Source: CAYRGY01 sp964424075
Lineage (GTDB): Bacteria; Patescibacteriota; Gracilibacteria; UBA1369
NCBI GenBank assembly: GCA_964424075.1
Contig: CAYRGY010000006.1
Location: 42,222-106,221, forward strand
Length of the DNA stretch: 64,000 nucleotides
Direction of reading: 5' to 3'
This document shows, in pieces, positions 17,789-26,952 of the stretch. Made by a program: the position numbers and the translations under genes. Within the stretch, counting starts at the first letter, position 1, and every line of letters starts with the position of its first letter. The notes under the pieces were generated by a model. It ran no database searches and was not told where the DNA came from. It worked only from the letters and a program-made list of their open reading frames with translations.

Positions 17789-18988
17789 ATGAAAATCAGT
17801 AAGAAAAAACTCCTCACTATAATCGGGGCCAGTGTAAGTTCATTAGCTGTTTTAACCATTGTGGTATTTGGCAGTGGGCAATTTTTCCAAGCCAGTACAG
17901 AGAATATCTTCCCTACATCGGGAGAGTCTGAATTGAGTAATTATACTGAAGATCGTTCCACAACTACTGAGCCGAAAGAGACTTCTACAATTGATGCACT
18001 AAGATCTAGTTCGACTACTAGTTCTTCAGATTCTGCAAAAGTTGCAACCACAGACACTACCACAACTGAAACAGAAAAAACTGAGACACCAACCGAAACA
18101 ACTACAAACACTACTACAACTGAAACAGAAAAAACTGAGACACCAACCAAAACAACCAAAACAACCACAGACACTACTACAACTGAAACAGAAAAAACTG
18201 AGACACCAACTAAAACAACTACACCTACCATAACCACCACTACTCCACGAACTCAAACTCAGCCTACATACAATATTATTGTAAATACTCCTGCGCCTCA
18301 AACGACTACAACTGACACCAAAACTTCTTCTACTGATAAAGACACTGATAAAGACAAGGATGAGGATAAGGACGAAACTGAAAAGACAGACGATGATAAA
18401 AATACTTCTACATCTAAAATTAAAGAAGATGTAATTTCCTATCCTGATACAAGGAGTGACAAATTTTCAGATTCAATCGAATTTATCACTGATTTGGGAA
18501 TTGTGCAGGGGTACCCAGACGGCACATACAGACCGGACAATACTGTTACTAGAGCAGAATTGCTCAAGATTGTCATGTTGGGTCTAGCGGTTGAAGATAG
18601 TGAATCAGTCAACATGCAAAGAACTCAGCAATACGGCAACACTCAATGCTTCTCAGATGTACCTCCAAGACTTTGGTTTACACCATATGTATGTCTTGGT
18701 GAAGCAATGGGCATTGTCGAAGGTTATGAAGATGGGACATTCAAACCAGGACAAGCTGTAACATTTGCAGAAGCAGTTAAAATCACCTTAGTTGCCTTTG
18801 ACATTGAGTATAGTGAAACCAATCCATGGTATTTAGGAATTATCCAAAGAGCAACCTTTGAATATTTGATTCCAATCAATCGTGAAGATGTGAATGATCC
18901 AATGCGCCGATCATCTATGGCTGAATTAATTACTAGAGCGGTTAAACGTAATCGTGGAGAATTGAAAACATATCTGGGGATAGAATAA
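17789..18988 (+). CDS. surface protein with Thr/Glu-rich stalk and SLH domains
   Basis: A 399-aa exported protein. A signal peptide or membrane anchor occupies residues about 8-30. Residues about 50-150 form a low-complexity Thr-rich stalk with repeats of T-E-T-E-K-T-E-T-P-T, followed by an Asp/Lys/Glu-rich linker. The C-terminal about 185 residues contain three SLH repeats, two with clear G-Y-x-D-G-T-x-x-P cores and a third degenerate one. SLH domains anchor proteins to wall polysaccharide, so the protein is probably displayed at the surface. It has its own promoter and a strong terminator at 18998-19024. Confidence 0.85.
   Translation: MKISKKKLLTIIGASVSSLAVLTIVVFGSGQFFQASTENIFPTSGESELSNYTEDRSTTTEPKETSTIDALRSSSTTSSSDSAKVATTDTTTTETEKTETPTETTTNTTTTETEKTETPTKTTKTTTDTTTTETEKTETPTKTTTPTITTTTPRTQTQPTYNIIVNTPAPQTTTTDTKTSSTDKDTDKDKDEDKDETEKTDDDKNTSTSKIKEDVISYPDTRSDKFSDSIEFITDLGIVQGYPDGTYRPDNTVTRAELLKIVMLGLAVEDSESVNMQRTQQYGNTQCFSDVPPRLWFTPYVCLGEAMGIVEGYEDGTFKPGQAVTFAEAVKITLVAFDIEYSETNPWYLGIIQRATFEYLIPINREDVNDPMRRSSMAELITRAVKRNRGELKTYLGIE
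18054..18220 (+). repeat. in-gene tandem repeat encoding the Thr/Glu stalk
   Basis: About three copies of a 54-63 bp unit coding for T-T-T-E-T-E-K-T-E-T-P-T-x-T-T. Copies differ by a few bases and by the number of extra Lys-Thr codons, which suggests length variation by slippage or recombination. Confidence 0.8.
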
Positions 18989-18997
18989 GAATAGGAC

Positions 18998-19024
18998 AAG
19001 GCCCTCGAAGGAGGGCCTTTTTAA
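18998..19024 (+). terminator. intrinsic terminator
   Basis: Perfect 9-bp stem AAGGCCCTC/GAGGGCCTT with loop GAAG, followed by a T run. It lies 10 nt after the stop codon of the SLH protein gene. Confidence 0.9.
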
Positions 19025-19071
19025 AATGATCTGGTATGCTTAAACACTTAGTAAGAAAATAAAAAAACTCT

Positions 19072-19099
19072 TTGATTACGGCAATAATAATATTATAAT
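19072..19099 (+). promoter_or_regulatory. promoter of the 173-aa orphan gene
   Basis: TTGATT (19072-19077), 16-nt spacer, perfect TATAAT (19094-19099). The leader to ATG 19123 is about 17 nt with no Shine-Dalgarno sequence. Confidence 0.6.
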
Positions 19100-19122
19100 T
19101 ACTTAATGACTTAAAAATAAAT

Positions 19123-19644
19123 ATGATTATCAACAACGATTCATTAAGTGCAAAACCACTTTATGCACCCGGTGAAAATCCCGGTGGCAACTATGAGAAA
19201 AATGACAGACCCAAGAAGTCTGCAGATTCAGGAACTGAGGCTAAAGAGACGATTCCAAAGACTCCTCTGCAACAACTTGATGATATTGCTTCCAAACAAT
19301 TCAATTCACTCAGAAACTCCGTTCAGAATATCATTGATGACTTTCACAATGAAAAAATTGAAGAAGGTGACATTATGAAAAATGTTTCCGAAGCTAAAGC
19401 AAAATTTAAAAAAGATGTAATCTCTTCAATTCCCCCTCAACTTAGAAGAGCGCTAAAACCGAAAGATTCAGTCACTATTCCTCCTGTGAGATTTGAAATT
19501 ACTAAGCTGGTCGAACATGCCGGCCAATTACAACAAGTCACCAAAGCACTTAGAATTGGGGCCACTGTAACCAAAGGTGATGATCCGCTTACTTTCAAAT
19601 TCGGCTATCAGACTGAAGTTTGGACTGTAGTTGATGGCGAATAA
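19123..19644 (+). CDS. orphan protein (173 aa)
   Basis: Not recognised. It is a soluble, charged protein. The first about 50 residues are rich in Pro, Lys, Gly and Asn and look disordered. The remainder looks helical, then beta-like. It has an independent promoter 24 nt upstream and is followed by the beta-helix surface protein, which also has its own promoter. No export signal is visible. Confidence 0.65.
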   Translation: MIINNDSLSAKPLYAPGENPGGNYEKNDRPKKSADSGTEAKETIPKTPLQQLDDIASKQFNSLRNSVQNIIDDFHNEKIEEGDIMKNVSEAKAKFKKDVISSIPPQLRRALKPKDSVTIPPVRFEITKLVEHAGQLQQVTKALRIGATVTKGDDPLTFKFGYQTEVWTVVDGE

Positions 19645-19698
19645 TGTTTCTCGACCATAGAAATCATCAACAAATTTCCAAAAACAACAGTTTTCTGC

Positions 19699-19704
19699 TA
19701 TAAT
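19699..19704 (+). promoter_or_regulatory. extended -10 promoter of the beta-helix protein gene
   Basis: TGC-TATAAT, with the hexamer at 19699-19704 and only a weak -35. The predicted leader to ATG 19735 is about 24 nt. Confidence 0.5.
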
Positions 19705-19734
19705 TACTTGATAATCATGTGTCTAATAGAGTAA

Positions 19735-22524
19735 ATGTACAAAACACTTATCATTATAGCGACAATACTTTTTACCCTTCAGCCGGTGCAAGCCCGCATT
19801 TTGTTTCAGGATGATGACTTCCAAGACTTCAATTCTCCAGGTATTTTACTTGATTCCAACGGTGATGACAGCATTCCCACCTCGATTCAATTTGGTAACA
19901 ACGTTGATCCTGCTTTAAATGCCAGCATTAAATTCAATTTTGCTGATCAGATCCTAGAATTTTCGCATAATGTTTCACTTTTGCAGAATCAACTCAAAGC
20001 CCTCACCCTTGAAAATGCTTCTATTGCTCCGCTCAACCCGACTGCAGGTCAGATTTATCACAATACAGTCGATGGCAATACTTATATTTACAATGGGACA
20101 ATATGGGAAGATATCACAGCCCTAAATAGTACATCGACCAAGGTAGTTACTGTCGGGCCCGGGCTGGATTATGCAGACATCGAGGCTGCAGCCGGATATT
20201 TAAACACACTTTCAGGCGGAATCATTTTGCTTTCAGCTGATGACAATGGCATTCCACATGCGGTTACTACTGAAATAAATCTTGAGAACATAACCATTAT
20301 TGGAAAAGGCTCCGATCGCACAACGGTTAATGTCACGGGGCCCGGCCAAATTGATTCATTTGATACCAACTTTGTCGATTTAACAATTGACGTCGATTCC
20401 ATCAATGACACCATGGCAATTGATGTTCAATCAGGCTCAAATTCACTAATCTTTGATCGGGTTAGTTTCAGTGTACTTGATGTTGCTGATAGTTTGGTTG
20501 ATAGCAATGCCGGCACTTCACCGATAGTTTCGATTCGATTTATTAAAGGTAATCAGGATAGCAATCCGGGCAGTCTGCTTAAAGCAGTAGGAACAGGAAA
20601 TCTTGATAGTAGTTCTTTTATTTTCGTAGATGGTCGTTCCGGCGAGGGTGTCCTTAATGTAAATGATTGGGACGTTACAATCGCTGAAGCCGGTAATGTT
20701 CTTACTTCCGGTACAATCACAACCATCCCGGAACGCTCAATCTTTGTTTCACCAAATATGAATTTGCAGGGAGCGGTTGATAGTTTAGTGGCCTCTGGCA
20801 ATGGCGGCTTGATCACGCTTTTACCAGGAATATACGAAATTTCCCAACCACTCGTGATCGCCACCGACGGCATCAATCCGGCCGATAACATTCAAATCAC
20901 AGGCTATGGAGATGCATCAATCATCAGAGCTTCAGGTTTTGGGGCCACGGGAGAATCGATTGGAGCAGTACAGGTTGGTCTAGCCAATGGTTTAGCACCT
21001 GCAAATGGAGTTGTATTAAGAGACTTCAAGCTTGAGGTAGTCAGTAATATTCATGGTGTTAGAGTAGCCGGAGGTTCTGACAATCAGCTCCTCAATTTGA
21101 CAATCCAGAAGACAGCAGGAGCATCTGGTTCAGGTGCAACAGCTGACATAGGCATCCAAATGCTTGATAGTGTTGGAGGAAATTTGGCCAGAGCATTAAT
21201 TAAGAATTGCCGAGTACTAGGCAATGGTGGCTCAAATTATTTTACTGACGGAATTCACATCACTTCCGGTTCTGCCATTGTTGGAGTTTTCGGTTACGGA
21301 AACAGAGCAGAAAATATACTCGTAGAAGGCAATAATGTTGATTATGTCAGGGAAACCAGCTATGTGTTTGTGGGAGCTGATGACAGTTCTCTATTCAATA
21401 ATCGAGCCAGTCGCATGGGCGTGGCCGCAGGAACTCCATATGGAATTTTTATAGGTGATGCTCGTAATATCAATATGAATGCCAATGTCTTTGCCGGTTC
21501 ATTAGATTCGGATACCATCGCGATTGGCATTGAATCATTCAATACTGGCGCCACAACCGAAGATTCGCTTTTTAACAACAATGTAATTGATGGATCAAGT
21601 AATGGAGTAGGCTTTAACAAGGGCTTTGAATTGGGTAACGGGTCTTCATTCGTCATCGGAAGTTCATTTCAGAATAATACCATTAAAGGTGCTTCTGCCG
21701 GAGCAGACACTGTGGCTTTTGAAGTAAGAGGCAATTCAGACGACAATTCTATAATCAACAATCAAATCTCGGGAGCAGGAAACAATTGGGATCGTGGCAT
21801 TGATCTTCAAAGTGCAACACAAGATCGGACTATAATTCGTGATAATCGTTATACGGACGTGACTGCTCGCATTATCGACGATGGGAGTAATACAACCATT
21901 GGTGTCAGCCAGCATCGGGAAAGCGTTGACCCGACACTCAATGATGATATTAACGAGAATCACCAAACCGGTGAAATTTGGATTAATACTTCATCTGACG
22001 AGGCATTCATTTTAACCGATGAAGCCGGAGGCGCAGCCGATTGGAAGCAAATCACCACACCGATGAAAATGGGACAATTCTATAATAGTGATGGTGCAGG
22101 TGGAAGCTTCAACATTAACACACCGGATTGGACAGCTATCCCTTGGAATAGTGAATCTTTCCCTGAAGATGACGCCTATAGCCATGATCAGGTTACTAAC
22201 AACAGTCAGGTGCAAATATTAAAGGATGGGCTCTATCAAATTTCCTATCAAATTAATCATGAGACTCAAGGAGGTCGAAGAAATGTCAGATGTCGCATCA
22301 GAATTGATGGTACAAGTTTTCCTCTAGTTTCCGGCGATTCATTCAGTTATAGCCGAAATGGCACAGATAAATGGGCAAGTAATACAGCTAATGCCATTTT
22401 AGATCTTTCCGCAGGCGAATACTATGAAATTGTCTGTCGACAAGAAGGCACATCGGGCGACGCCTATTTGGCTGCAGGTGCGGCTGAAGGCATTTCCTGG
22501 ACAATGATTGAAAAAATCAAATAA
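19735..22524 (+). CDS. secreted beta-helix protein with C1q-like C-terminus
   Basis: A 929-aa exported protein with a Sec signal peptide (residues 1-20, ending V-Q-A). Residues about 90-125 resemble the trimerising head segment of tail-fibre-like proteins (T-A-G-Q-I-Y, N-G-T-I-W-E-D-I). Residues about 130-720 contain Asn/Gly/Ile-rich repeats typical of right-handed parallel beta-helices (pectate-lyase or NosD-like folds). Only structure, not an active site, can be inferred. The last about 140 residues resemble a C1q/TNF-like jelly roll (Y-Q-I-S-Y-Q-I, then R-I-D-G, ending I-S-W-T-M-I). It is probably an adhesin or glycan-binding surface fibre. Confidence 0.75.
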   Translation: MYKTLIIIATILFTLQPVQARILFQDDDFQDFNSPGILLDSNGDDSIPTSIQFGNNVDPALNASIKFNFADQILEFSHNVSLLQNQLKALTLENASIAPLNPTAGQIYHNTVDGNTYIYNGTIWEDITALNSTSTKVVTVGPGLDYADIEAAAGYLNTLSGGIILLSADDNGIPHAVTTEINLENITIIGKGSDRTTVNVTGPGQIDSFDTNFVDLTIDVDSINDTMAIDVQSGSNSLIFDRVSFSVLDVADSLVDSNAGTSPIVSIRFIKGNQDSNPGSLLKAVGTGNLDSSSFIFVDGRSGEGVLNVNDWDVTIAEAGNVLTSGTITTIPERSIFVSPNMNLQGAVDSLVASGNGGLITLLPGIYEISQPLVIATDGINPADNIQITGYGDASIIRASGFGATGESIGAVQVGLANGLAPANGVVLRDFKLEVVSNIHGVRVAGGSDNQLLNLTIQKTAGASGSGATADIGIQMLDSVGGNLARALIKNCRVLGNGGSNYFTDGIHITSGSAIVGVFGYGNRAENILVEGNNVDYVRETSYVFVGADDSSLFNNRASRMGVAAGTPYGIFIGDARNINMNANVFAGSLDSDTIAIGIESFNTGATTEDSLFNNNVIDGSSNGVGFNKGFELGNGSSFVIGSSFQNNTIKGASAGADTVAFEVRGNSDDNSIINNQISGAGNNWDRGIDLQSATQDRTIIRDNRYTDVTARIIDDGSNTTIGVSQHRESVDPTLNDDINENHQTGEIWINTSSDEAFILTDEAGGAADWKQITTPMKMGQFYNSDGAGGSFNINTPDWTAIPWNSESFPEDDAYSHDQVTNNSQVQILKDGLYQISYQINHETQGGRRNVRCRIRIDGTSFPLVSGDSFSYSRNGTDKWASNTANAILDLSAGEYYEIVCRQEGTSGDAYLAAGAAEGISWTMIEKIK

Positions 22525-22527
22525 TAC

Positions 22528-22555
22528 TTTGCATTTCCGCACATAGGAGTATAAT
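22528..22555 (+). promoter_or_regulatory. promoter of the CsoR-family regulator gene
   Basis: TTTGCA, 16-nt spacer and perfect TATAAT shortly after the stop of the beta-helix gene. The leader to ATG 22581 is about 20 nt and lacks a Shine-Dalgarno sequence. Confidence 0.5.
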
Positions 22556-22580
22556 TCAAAGCAAATTTAACTTTCATAAT

Positions 22581-22841
22581 ATGAAAGATCTGAGATGCAA
22601 GGCTCTTCACAATCACATTAGTCGCATTCAAGGTCAACTAGAAGCTTTAAAAAAGCAAATTGACAACTGCGAGTCATGTGATAAAGTTACTCTTCTGGCA
22701 ATTTCAATTATCAAGTCACTCGACTCATTAAGAGCTAAAATGGTAGAAGGTTACGTTGTTGAAGAAATCATGGACGGTAAAATGCCTAGTCCACAACGAC
22801 GTGCAAAACTGGAGCGTCTAATCAAGCTGATTAAATGTTGA
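22581..22841 (+). CDS. CsoR/FrmR-family (DUF156) transcriptional regulator
   Basis: An 86-aa all-helical repressor. The family signature R-I-Q-G-Q-L-E-A-L is followed by Cys30-x-x-Cys33 at the sensor-Cys position. The second-helix ligands of copper-sensing CsoR (His and Cys in an H-x-x-x-C arrangement) are not seen; the segment reads V-E-G-Y-V-V-E-E-I. Further Cys are at 6 and 86. A CxxC sensor could respond to persulfide, metal or another thiol-reactive ligand, as in CstR or FrmR relatives. The next gene's -35 overlaps this gene's stop codon, so it may be the regulated target. Confidence 0.85.
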   Translation: MKDLRCKALHNHISRIQGQLEALKKQIDNCESCDKVTLLAISIIKSLDSLRAKMVEGYVVEEIMDGKMPSPQRRAKLERLIKLIKC

Positions 22842-22866
22842 CAAAATAGGGCAAGGGGTATACGAT
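22838..22866 (+). promoter_or_regulatory. promoter of the DUF4395 gene, possible CsoR-family target
   Basis: Consensus TTGACA (22838-22843), 17-nt spacer, TACGAT (22861-22866). The spacer contains a G-rich run, AGGGCAAGGGGTAT, resembling half of the G-rich sites bound by CsoR-family repressors. The full palindrome is not present, so the operator call is speculative. Confidence 0.5.
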
Positions 22867-22890
22867 TTGTCTGAAAATAATTTTATTATA

Positions 22891-23433
22891 ATGACTTACG
22901 GACAAATTATACCTAACCTTAAGATTGATAGCGAAGAGGTCAATTATCCGGTAGTAAATGAGCGCGAAATTAGGGCGGTTGCCGGACTAATGCTTCTTAT
23001 TGGGATATTAGCTTTTGCCTACATCTACTTTACTCGCGATTACACTCCTCTTTACATAGTAGTACCCCTATTCTGGCTAGAATTTTTTGTTAAGACTGTT
23101 TTCGCGCCCCATTATAGTTTATTCGGCAAAATTGCTTCACCTTTAGTTAAAAATCAAAAACCTGAATATGTCGGAGCAATTCAAAAGCGTTTTGCTTGGG
23201 GGCTGGGCTTAATTATGGCTACAGCCATGTTAATCGTATCCATTGGGCTGGGAATAAAAGGCATTTTACCATTTACAATTTGCCTTACTTGCCTGGCTTT
23301 AATGTGGATGGAAACCGCTTTGGGAATATGCGTAGGATGCAAAATTTATAGCTTCTTACTCTCCAAAAAAATCCTGCCAGAGCCAGCTATCAAGCCAGCT
23401 TGCCCAGGAGGAGCCTGCAAAATTCGCAACTAG
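22891..23433 (+). CDS. DUF4395 integral membrane protein
   Basis: A 180-aa protein with four hydrophobic spans. Conserved cysteines include C-L-T-C, C-V-G-C near the last span and a C-terminal C-P-G-G-A-C tail. The domain resembles DUF4395, a family often found near rhodaneses and thiol or sulfur-handling genes; its activity is unknown to me. A TTG at 22867 would give a longer protein, but it directly follows the -10 element. ATG 22891 leaves a leader of about 18 nt and is preferred. It probably works with the CsoR-family regulator upstream in a thiol/metal response. Confidence 0.75.
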   Translation: MTYGQIIPNLKIDSEEVNYPVVNEREIRAVAGLMLLIGILAFAYIYFTRDYTPLYIVVPLFWLEFFVKTVFAPHYSLFGKIASPLVKNQKPEYVGAIQKRFAWGLGLIMATAMLIVSIGLGIKGILPFTICLTCLALMWMETALGICVGCKIYSFLLSKKILPEPAIKPACPGGACKIRN

Positions 23434-24200
23434 TCGATTTCTAAACTGCTGGGCTGCAAAACAAAAAGATTGCATTTATTATCAAGTACTTGTAGGTCAT
23501 CCAGGTATTTTTGATCAATCACTATCATTGTATCCTTTTCAGATTTTTCAAGTCCCTGAGTAAACTGACTGAGTGCAGCACTATCATCTAGTTTTACACC
23601 TATCGTTGCTAGTTTTTCTCTGTAAATTCCTTCCAGCGCCATTACCGGACTATCAATTGTTCCCGTACCTCTATATTTTCGTAGCTCCACTAAAGGGTGT
23701 TTATCCAAGCTTTGAACATATTGATTGTGAAAAATGGGTTCTAAATGCTCTTTGTGATTTACAAATTGCTGTTTAACTCCTAATTCAAAAAGCACATGGC
23801 CGATCTTGACGGTTTCTTGTTGAGTCTTAGAGTCAATACTATTCGAATTTAAAACTAAGTAAATATTGGTCTTTTTATCATCAAACTGTTTAGGTTTTAA
23901 TTTAATTCTTCCAAAATCACCCAACATTGCTGGAAGTCTCAGATCAATCGACCCTACATTCGCTCTTTTGTGAGGATCAAATAAAGCATGCATTTCTGTG
24001 CGAAGCGCACTACTTTTAGCAGTTGGCGGTTCCGTTTGAATCAATGATGTAGCCGATGGTTTAGTATCATCAGCTTCCAGATTATATCTAGTTACAGCAA
24101 CGATACTCATTACAACTGCACCAGCTGCGGCACCAAAAAAAACATTTCTGGCAACGTCTGATGTTGTTGGTATTTCAGGAATTTCCGAGTTTTTATTCAT
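23430..24200 (-). CDS. orphan membrane-anchored protein (256 aa)
   Basis: Not recognised. A single membrane span lies near residues 18-38 (F-F-G-A-A-A-G-A-V-V), leaving a soluble C-terminal domain of about 215 residues, probably extracytoplasmic. No enzyme motif is visible. Its stop interlocks with the convergent DUF4395 gene in CTAG (23430-23433). Confidence 0.65.
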   Translation of the reverse strand: MNKNSEIPEIPTTSDVARNVFFGAAAGAVVMSIVAVTRYNLEADDTKPSATSLIQTEPPTAKSSALRTEMHALFDPHKRANVGSIDLRLPAMLGDFGRIKLKPKQFDDKKTNIYLVLNSNSIDSKTQQETVKIGHVLFELGVKQQFVNHKEHLEPIFHNQYVQSLDKHPLVELRKYRGTGTIDSPVMALEGIYREKLATIGVKLDDSAALSQFTQGLEKSEKDTMIVIDQKYLDDLQVLDNKCNLFVLQPSSLEID

Positions 24201-24295
24201 GATATTAAGTTAAGAGGGTATTAAAACAAGAAAACAGGGGAAAGTCAACAGGAGCCGTAAATTGTAATATAAAAGACTAAAACTACTTTTAAACC

Positions 24296-24324
24296 TAGAC
24301 AAACACTCTGTAAAATGCTATAAT
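24296..24324 (+). promoter_or_regulatory. promoter of the 415-aa coiled-coil gene
   Basis: TAGACA (24296-24301), 17-nt spacer, TATAAT (24319-24324) preceded by TGC. The leader is about 16 nt. Confidence 0.6.
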
Positions 24325-24346
24325 TAACGAATATAAACTATTCACA

Positions 24347-25594
24347 ATGAATATGAATTTAGACGAACAGACTAGGCTGGATGAATTGGAGAAACAGGCC
24401 TTGTATAAACAACCCAAAAAACTAGCAAATAATTTTGCTAAAGCGGAGGCAATTCGAGATGTAAAACGTCTGGCTGTGAAAATTTTACTGGCAAAAGACG
24501 AGTTTCAGCGAGCATCTTCTAAAGATATCCCTGAAAAACTTGCTGGTGAAATAGATTCAATTATTGCGGATGTCCAGGAAGATCTTGATGTAGTAAAGCT
24601 TGGTAAGAAGCCATTATCAGAAATTGGAGAGATCTCTTCCACTCTCAAACTAGCTATTGGATTGGACAAAATATATGCCGATAAAGATATGGGTATAGTT
24701 GCTGCAGAAGAAATGATCGATCAGAGTGAGCGATCATTGGAAAAGCAATTGGCTCAACATTTAGGTAAAAAGCTTAAATTGGATCTGTCATCGGAGGAAC
24801 TTGTACAAATTAGAGCTGAATTGGATGCTACCTATCAACTGATTTTAGTCAAAGTATTGGACGAGAAAATTCAAACAATCAAATCTGCAACCGAACTGCC
24901 CGACTTTATTGACATGGATCAAAGAGAATTAAACGCAGAGTTAAACAAATATTTTTTCGATCCTATTAAGCATATCGATATTGAGTTGAAAAGAATGGAG
25001 GCTCTGCCGGATCTGGCAATTTTCTTTGATAGAAGTATCAAACCTCGTGTTGCCAGATTGTGGGATCAAGTCAAAGCCTGCCAGAAGAAAATCCAAAGCT
25101 TCCATAGCGGAACTGAACAACCTTATAAGCAAGAAGTTGAGAAAACTGAGCAAAAGCTTATCTCTGCCCGCAAACAAATTCTCAAACTGATTAAAAAAAT
25201 CCATCACATCTATCAGCTTTATTACCTTCTTCAATCTACCGAGGAAGAAATCCGAGACTATTTAATTATGGAGCTTGATACAAAAAGTACTATCGGTAAA
25301 TTACAAGTAGCAACGCAAAAAAAGCGTGGAGAAAGCAAAGCTGTACTAAGCATTAAGCAAAACTGTTGGGAAAAATCTTGCAGCTTGGAGCGTCGATGTT
25401 TAGAAGTTGATCAAAAAATCAAACATGCTTTAAGAGACCTTTTGGCTGGTAAACCTGACAAACATTTACCCAAAATTTTAGAAGAGGCAACTGATGAACT
25501 TACCAGGATTCACCAGGAAGCACGGACTGCTCGTCAAAAATTGCAACAGCAAACCCGAAGGCATGCGCCCACAAAAAAGCGTACAAACTTTTAA
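24347..25594 (+). CDS. orphan coiled-coil protein (415 aa)
   Basis: Not recognised. It is a highly charged, Leu/Lys/Glu-rich, almost entirely helical protein with several heptad-like stretches and a Lys/Arg/Gln-rich tail ending T-K-K-R-T. No export signal is present. A strong promoter lies 23 nt upstream. The composition suggests a scaffold or nucleic-acid-associated role, but nothing specific supports this. The following 160 nt up to rlmN hold no gene. Confidence 0.7.
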   Translation: MNMNLDEQTRLDELEKQALYKQPKKLANNFAKAEAIRDVKRLAVKILLAKDEFQRASSKDIPEKLAGEIDSIIADVQEDLDVVKLGKKPLSEIGEISSTLKLAIGLDKIYADKDMGIVAAEEMIDQSERSLEKQLAQHLGKKLKLDLSSEELVQIRAELDATYQLILVKVLDEKIQTIKSATELPDFIDMDQRELNAELNKYFFDPIKHIDIELKRMEALPDLAIFFDRSIKPRVARLWDQVKACQKKIQSFHSGTEQPYKQEVEKTEQKLISARKQILKLIKKIHHIYQLYYLLQSTEEEIRDYLIMELDTKSTIGKLQVATQKKRGESKAVLSIKQNCWEKSCSLERRCLEVDQKIKHALRDLLAGKPDKHLPKILEEATDELTRIHQEARTARQKLQQQTRRHAPTKKRTNF

Positions 25595-25757
25595 TTATCT
25601 CCAGAAATCGTAAGTCAGCTAATCGGGCAGCTAAGAAAGCCGCTCAACATTTTTTAAACATCAGAACTCCGCCAAGCACTACAAAAGGCCTATAAATCCT
25701 AATACAATAGTATATTTTATTAGCAAAAAATGCTATAAGTGCAGCAACATAATACTT

Positions 25758-26789
25758 ATGAAGCACCTTCAGGATCTAAAAAAAGTACTGGCTGATCTAA
25801 ACTTGCCTGCATTTCGTCTCAAGCAGATAATTGAGGGCATTTGCCACAATCACTATACCTCTTACGATCAATTCACCAATCTTCCCAAAGAGCTCCTCGC
25901 GAAGCTTTCCGCAACTCTACCAGTCTACTCCATCAAGCCACTTCATACCCAAACTTCCTCAAGTGGTGACACCACCAAAACTCTTTTCGAAACATCTGAC
26001 GGCAAGCAGATCGAAGCTGTATTGATGCGTTTTCAGGATGGCCGTAATTCCGTCTGCATATCCTGTCAGGCCGGCTGCCAAATGGGCTGCAAATTTTGCG
26101 CTACTGGAAAGTTGGGTCTCTTAAAACACCTTACTTACGAAGAGATCTTCGATCAAGCTCTCTATTACGCGCAAATCCTTCACCAGGAGAATCAAGAAAT
26201 TAGCAATATAGTCTTTATGGGAATGGGGGAGCCTTTTATGAATTATGACCAGGTTCTCCAAGCAGCAGACATGCTAAGTGACCCCCAGTACCTAGGCATG
26301 GGAGCTCGTCGCATTACACTTTCCACCTCAGGAGTAGTCCCCGGAATACTTAAACTAGCCGACAATCCCAAGCAGTATAATTTAGCCATTTCACTACATT
26401 CTCCCGATCAACTGACCCGCGAAAAAATAATGCCCATAGCCAGACGTTGGCCACTCGAAGAGCTTATGGAAGCCATTCAAACTTACATCAAACAGACTAA
26501 GCGCCGAGTGTCATATGAATACGTGATGCTTAAAGGCATTAATGACAGCAGTGAACAGGCACAACAACTGGGTAAGTTGCTGCAAGGCCAGCTCTGCCAT
26601 GTCAACCTCATCCCTTACAATGCAACGGACTCAGATTTTCAAACTACAGACTCCCAGCAAATTAAAAATTTTCGTGACACATTGGAGAGCTTAGGTGTCA
26701 ATGCAACCATTCGAGTCACCATGGGTCAAGATATCGCCGCAGCTTGCGGGCAACTGGCTAACCAGTCCGCTTCTTCAAACTCTTCTTAA
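25758..26789 (+). CDS. rlmN: dual-specificity 23S rRNA A2503/tRNA A37 C2-methyltransferase RlmN
   Basis: A 343-aa radical SAM methyltransferase. The iron-sulfur motif C-x3-C-x2-C is present as C-Q-M-G-C-K-F-C-A-T-G-K (about residues 106-116). G-M-G-E-P, the SAM-binding G-E motif, follows. The second catalytic cysteine region, T-M-G-Q-D-I-x-A-A-C-G-Q-L, lies near the C-terminus. Length fits the family (about 340-380 aa). It modifies the ribosomal peptidyl transferase centre. A TATAAG -10-like element lies just upstream in a leader-poor arrangement. Confidence 0.95.
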   Translation: MKHLQDLKKVLADLNLPAFRLKQIIEGICHNHYTSYDQFTNLPKELLAKLSATLPVYSIKPLHTQTSSSGDTTKTLFETSDGKQIEAVLMRFQDGRNSVCISCQAGCQMGCKFCATGKLGLLKHLTYEEIFDQALYYAQILHQENQEISNIVFMGMGEPFMNYDQVLQAADMLSDPQYLGMGARRITLSTSGVVPGILKLADNPKQYNLAISLHSPDQLTREKIMPIARRWPLEELMEAIQTYIKQTKRRVSYEYVMLKGINDSSEQAQQLGKLLQGQLCHVNLIPYNATDSDFQTTDSQQIKNFRDTLESLGVNATIRVTMGQDIAAACGQLANQSASSNSS

Positions 26790-26901
26790 AATTCTATAGA
26801 TGACGATGATCATTTATCTCTAATGCCCTCCATTCACCATCAATAAAGGCGATTCTTTATCCAATGAAAGTGCAAGGAAGCAATTTCTAGACCCTAAAAA
26901 G

Positions 26902-26929
26902 TTGACAAAAAATAGTAGTCGGTTATAAA
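26902..26929 (+). promoter_or_regulatory. promoter of the lipoprotein gene
   Basis: Consensus TTGACA (26902-26907), 16-nt spacer, TATAAA (26924-26929). The leader to ATG 26953 is about 17 nt without a Shine-Dalgarno sequence. Confidence 0.65.
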
Positions 26930-26952
26930 AGAAGTAACCTAACTAGCCTTCA

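Noticed and set aside
22838..22866. Classical copper CsoR operator
   Set aside because: Only a G-rich half-site is visible and the regulator lacks the usual Cu(I) ligands, so I kept it as a speculative note.
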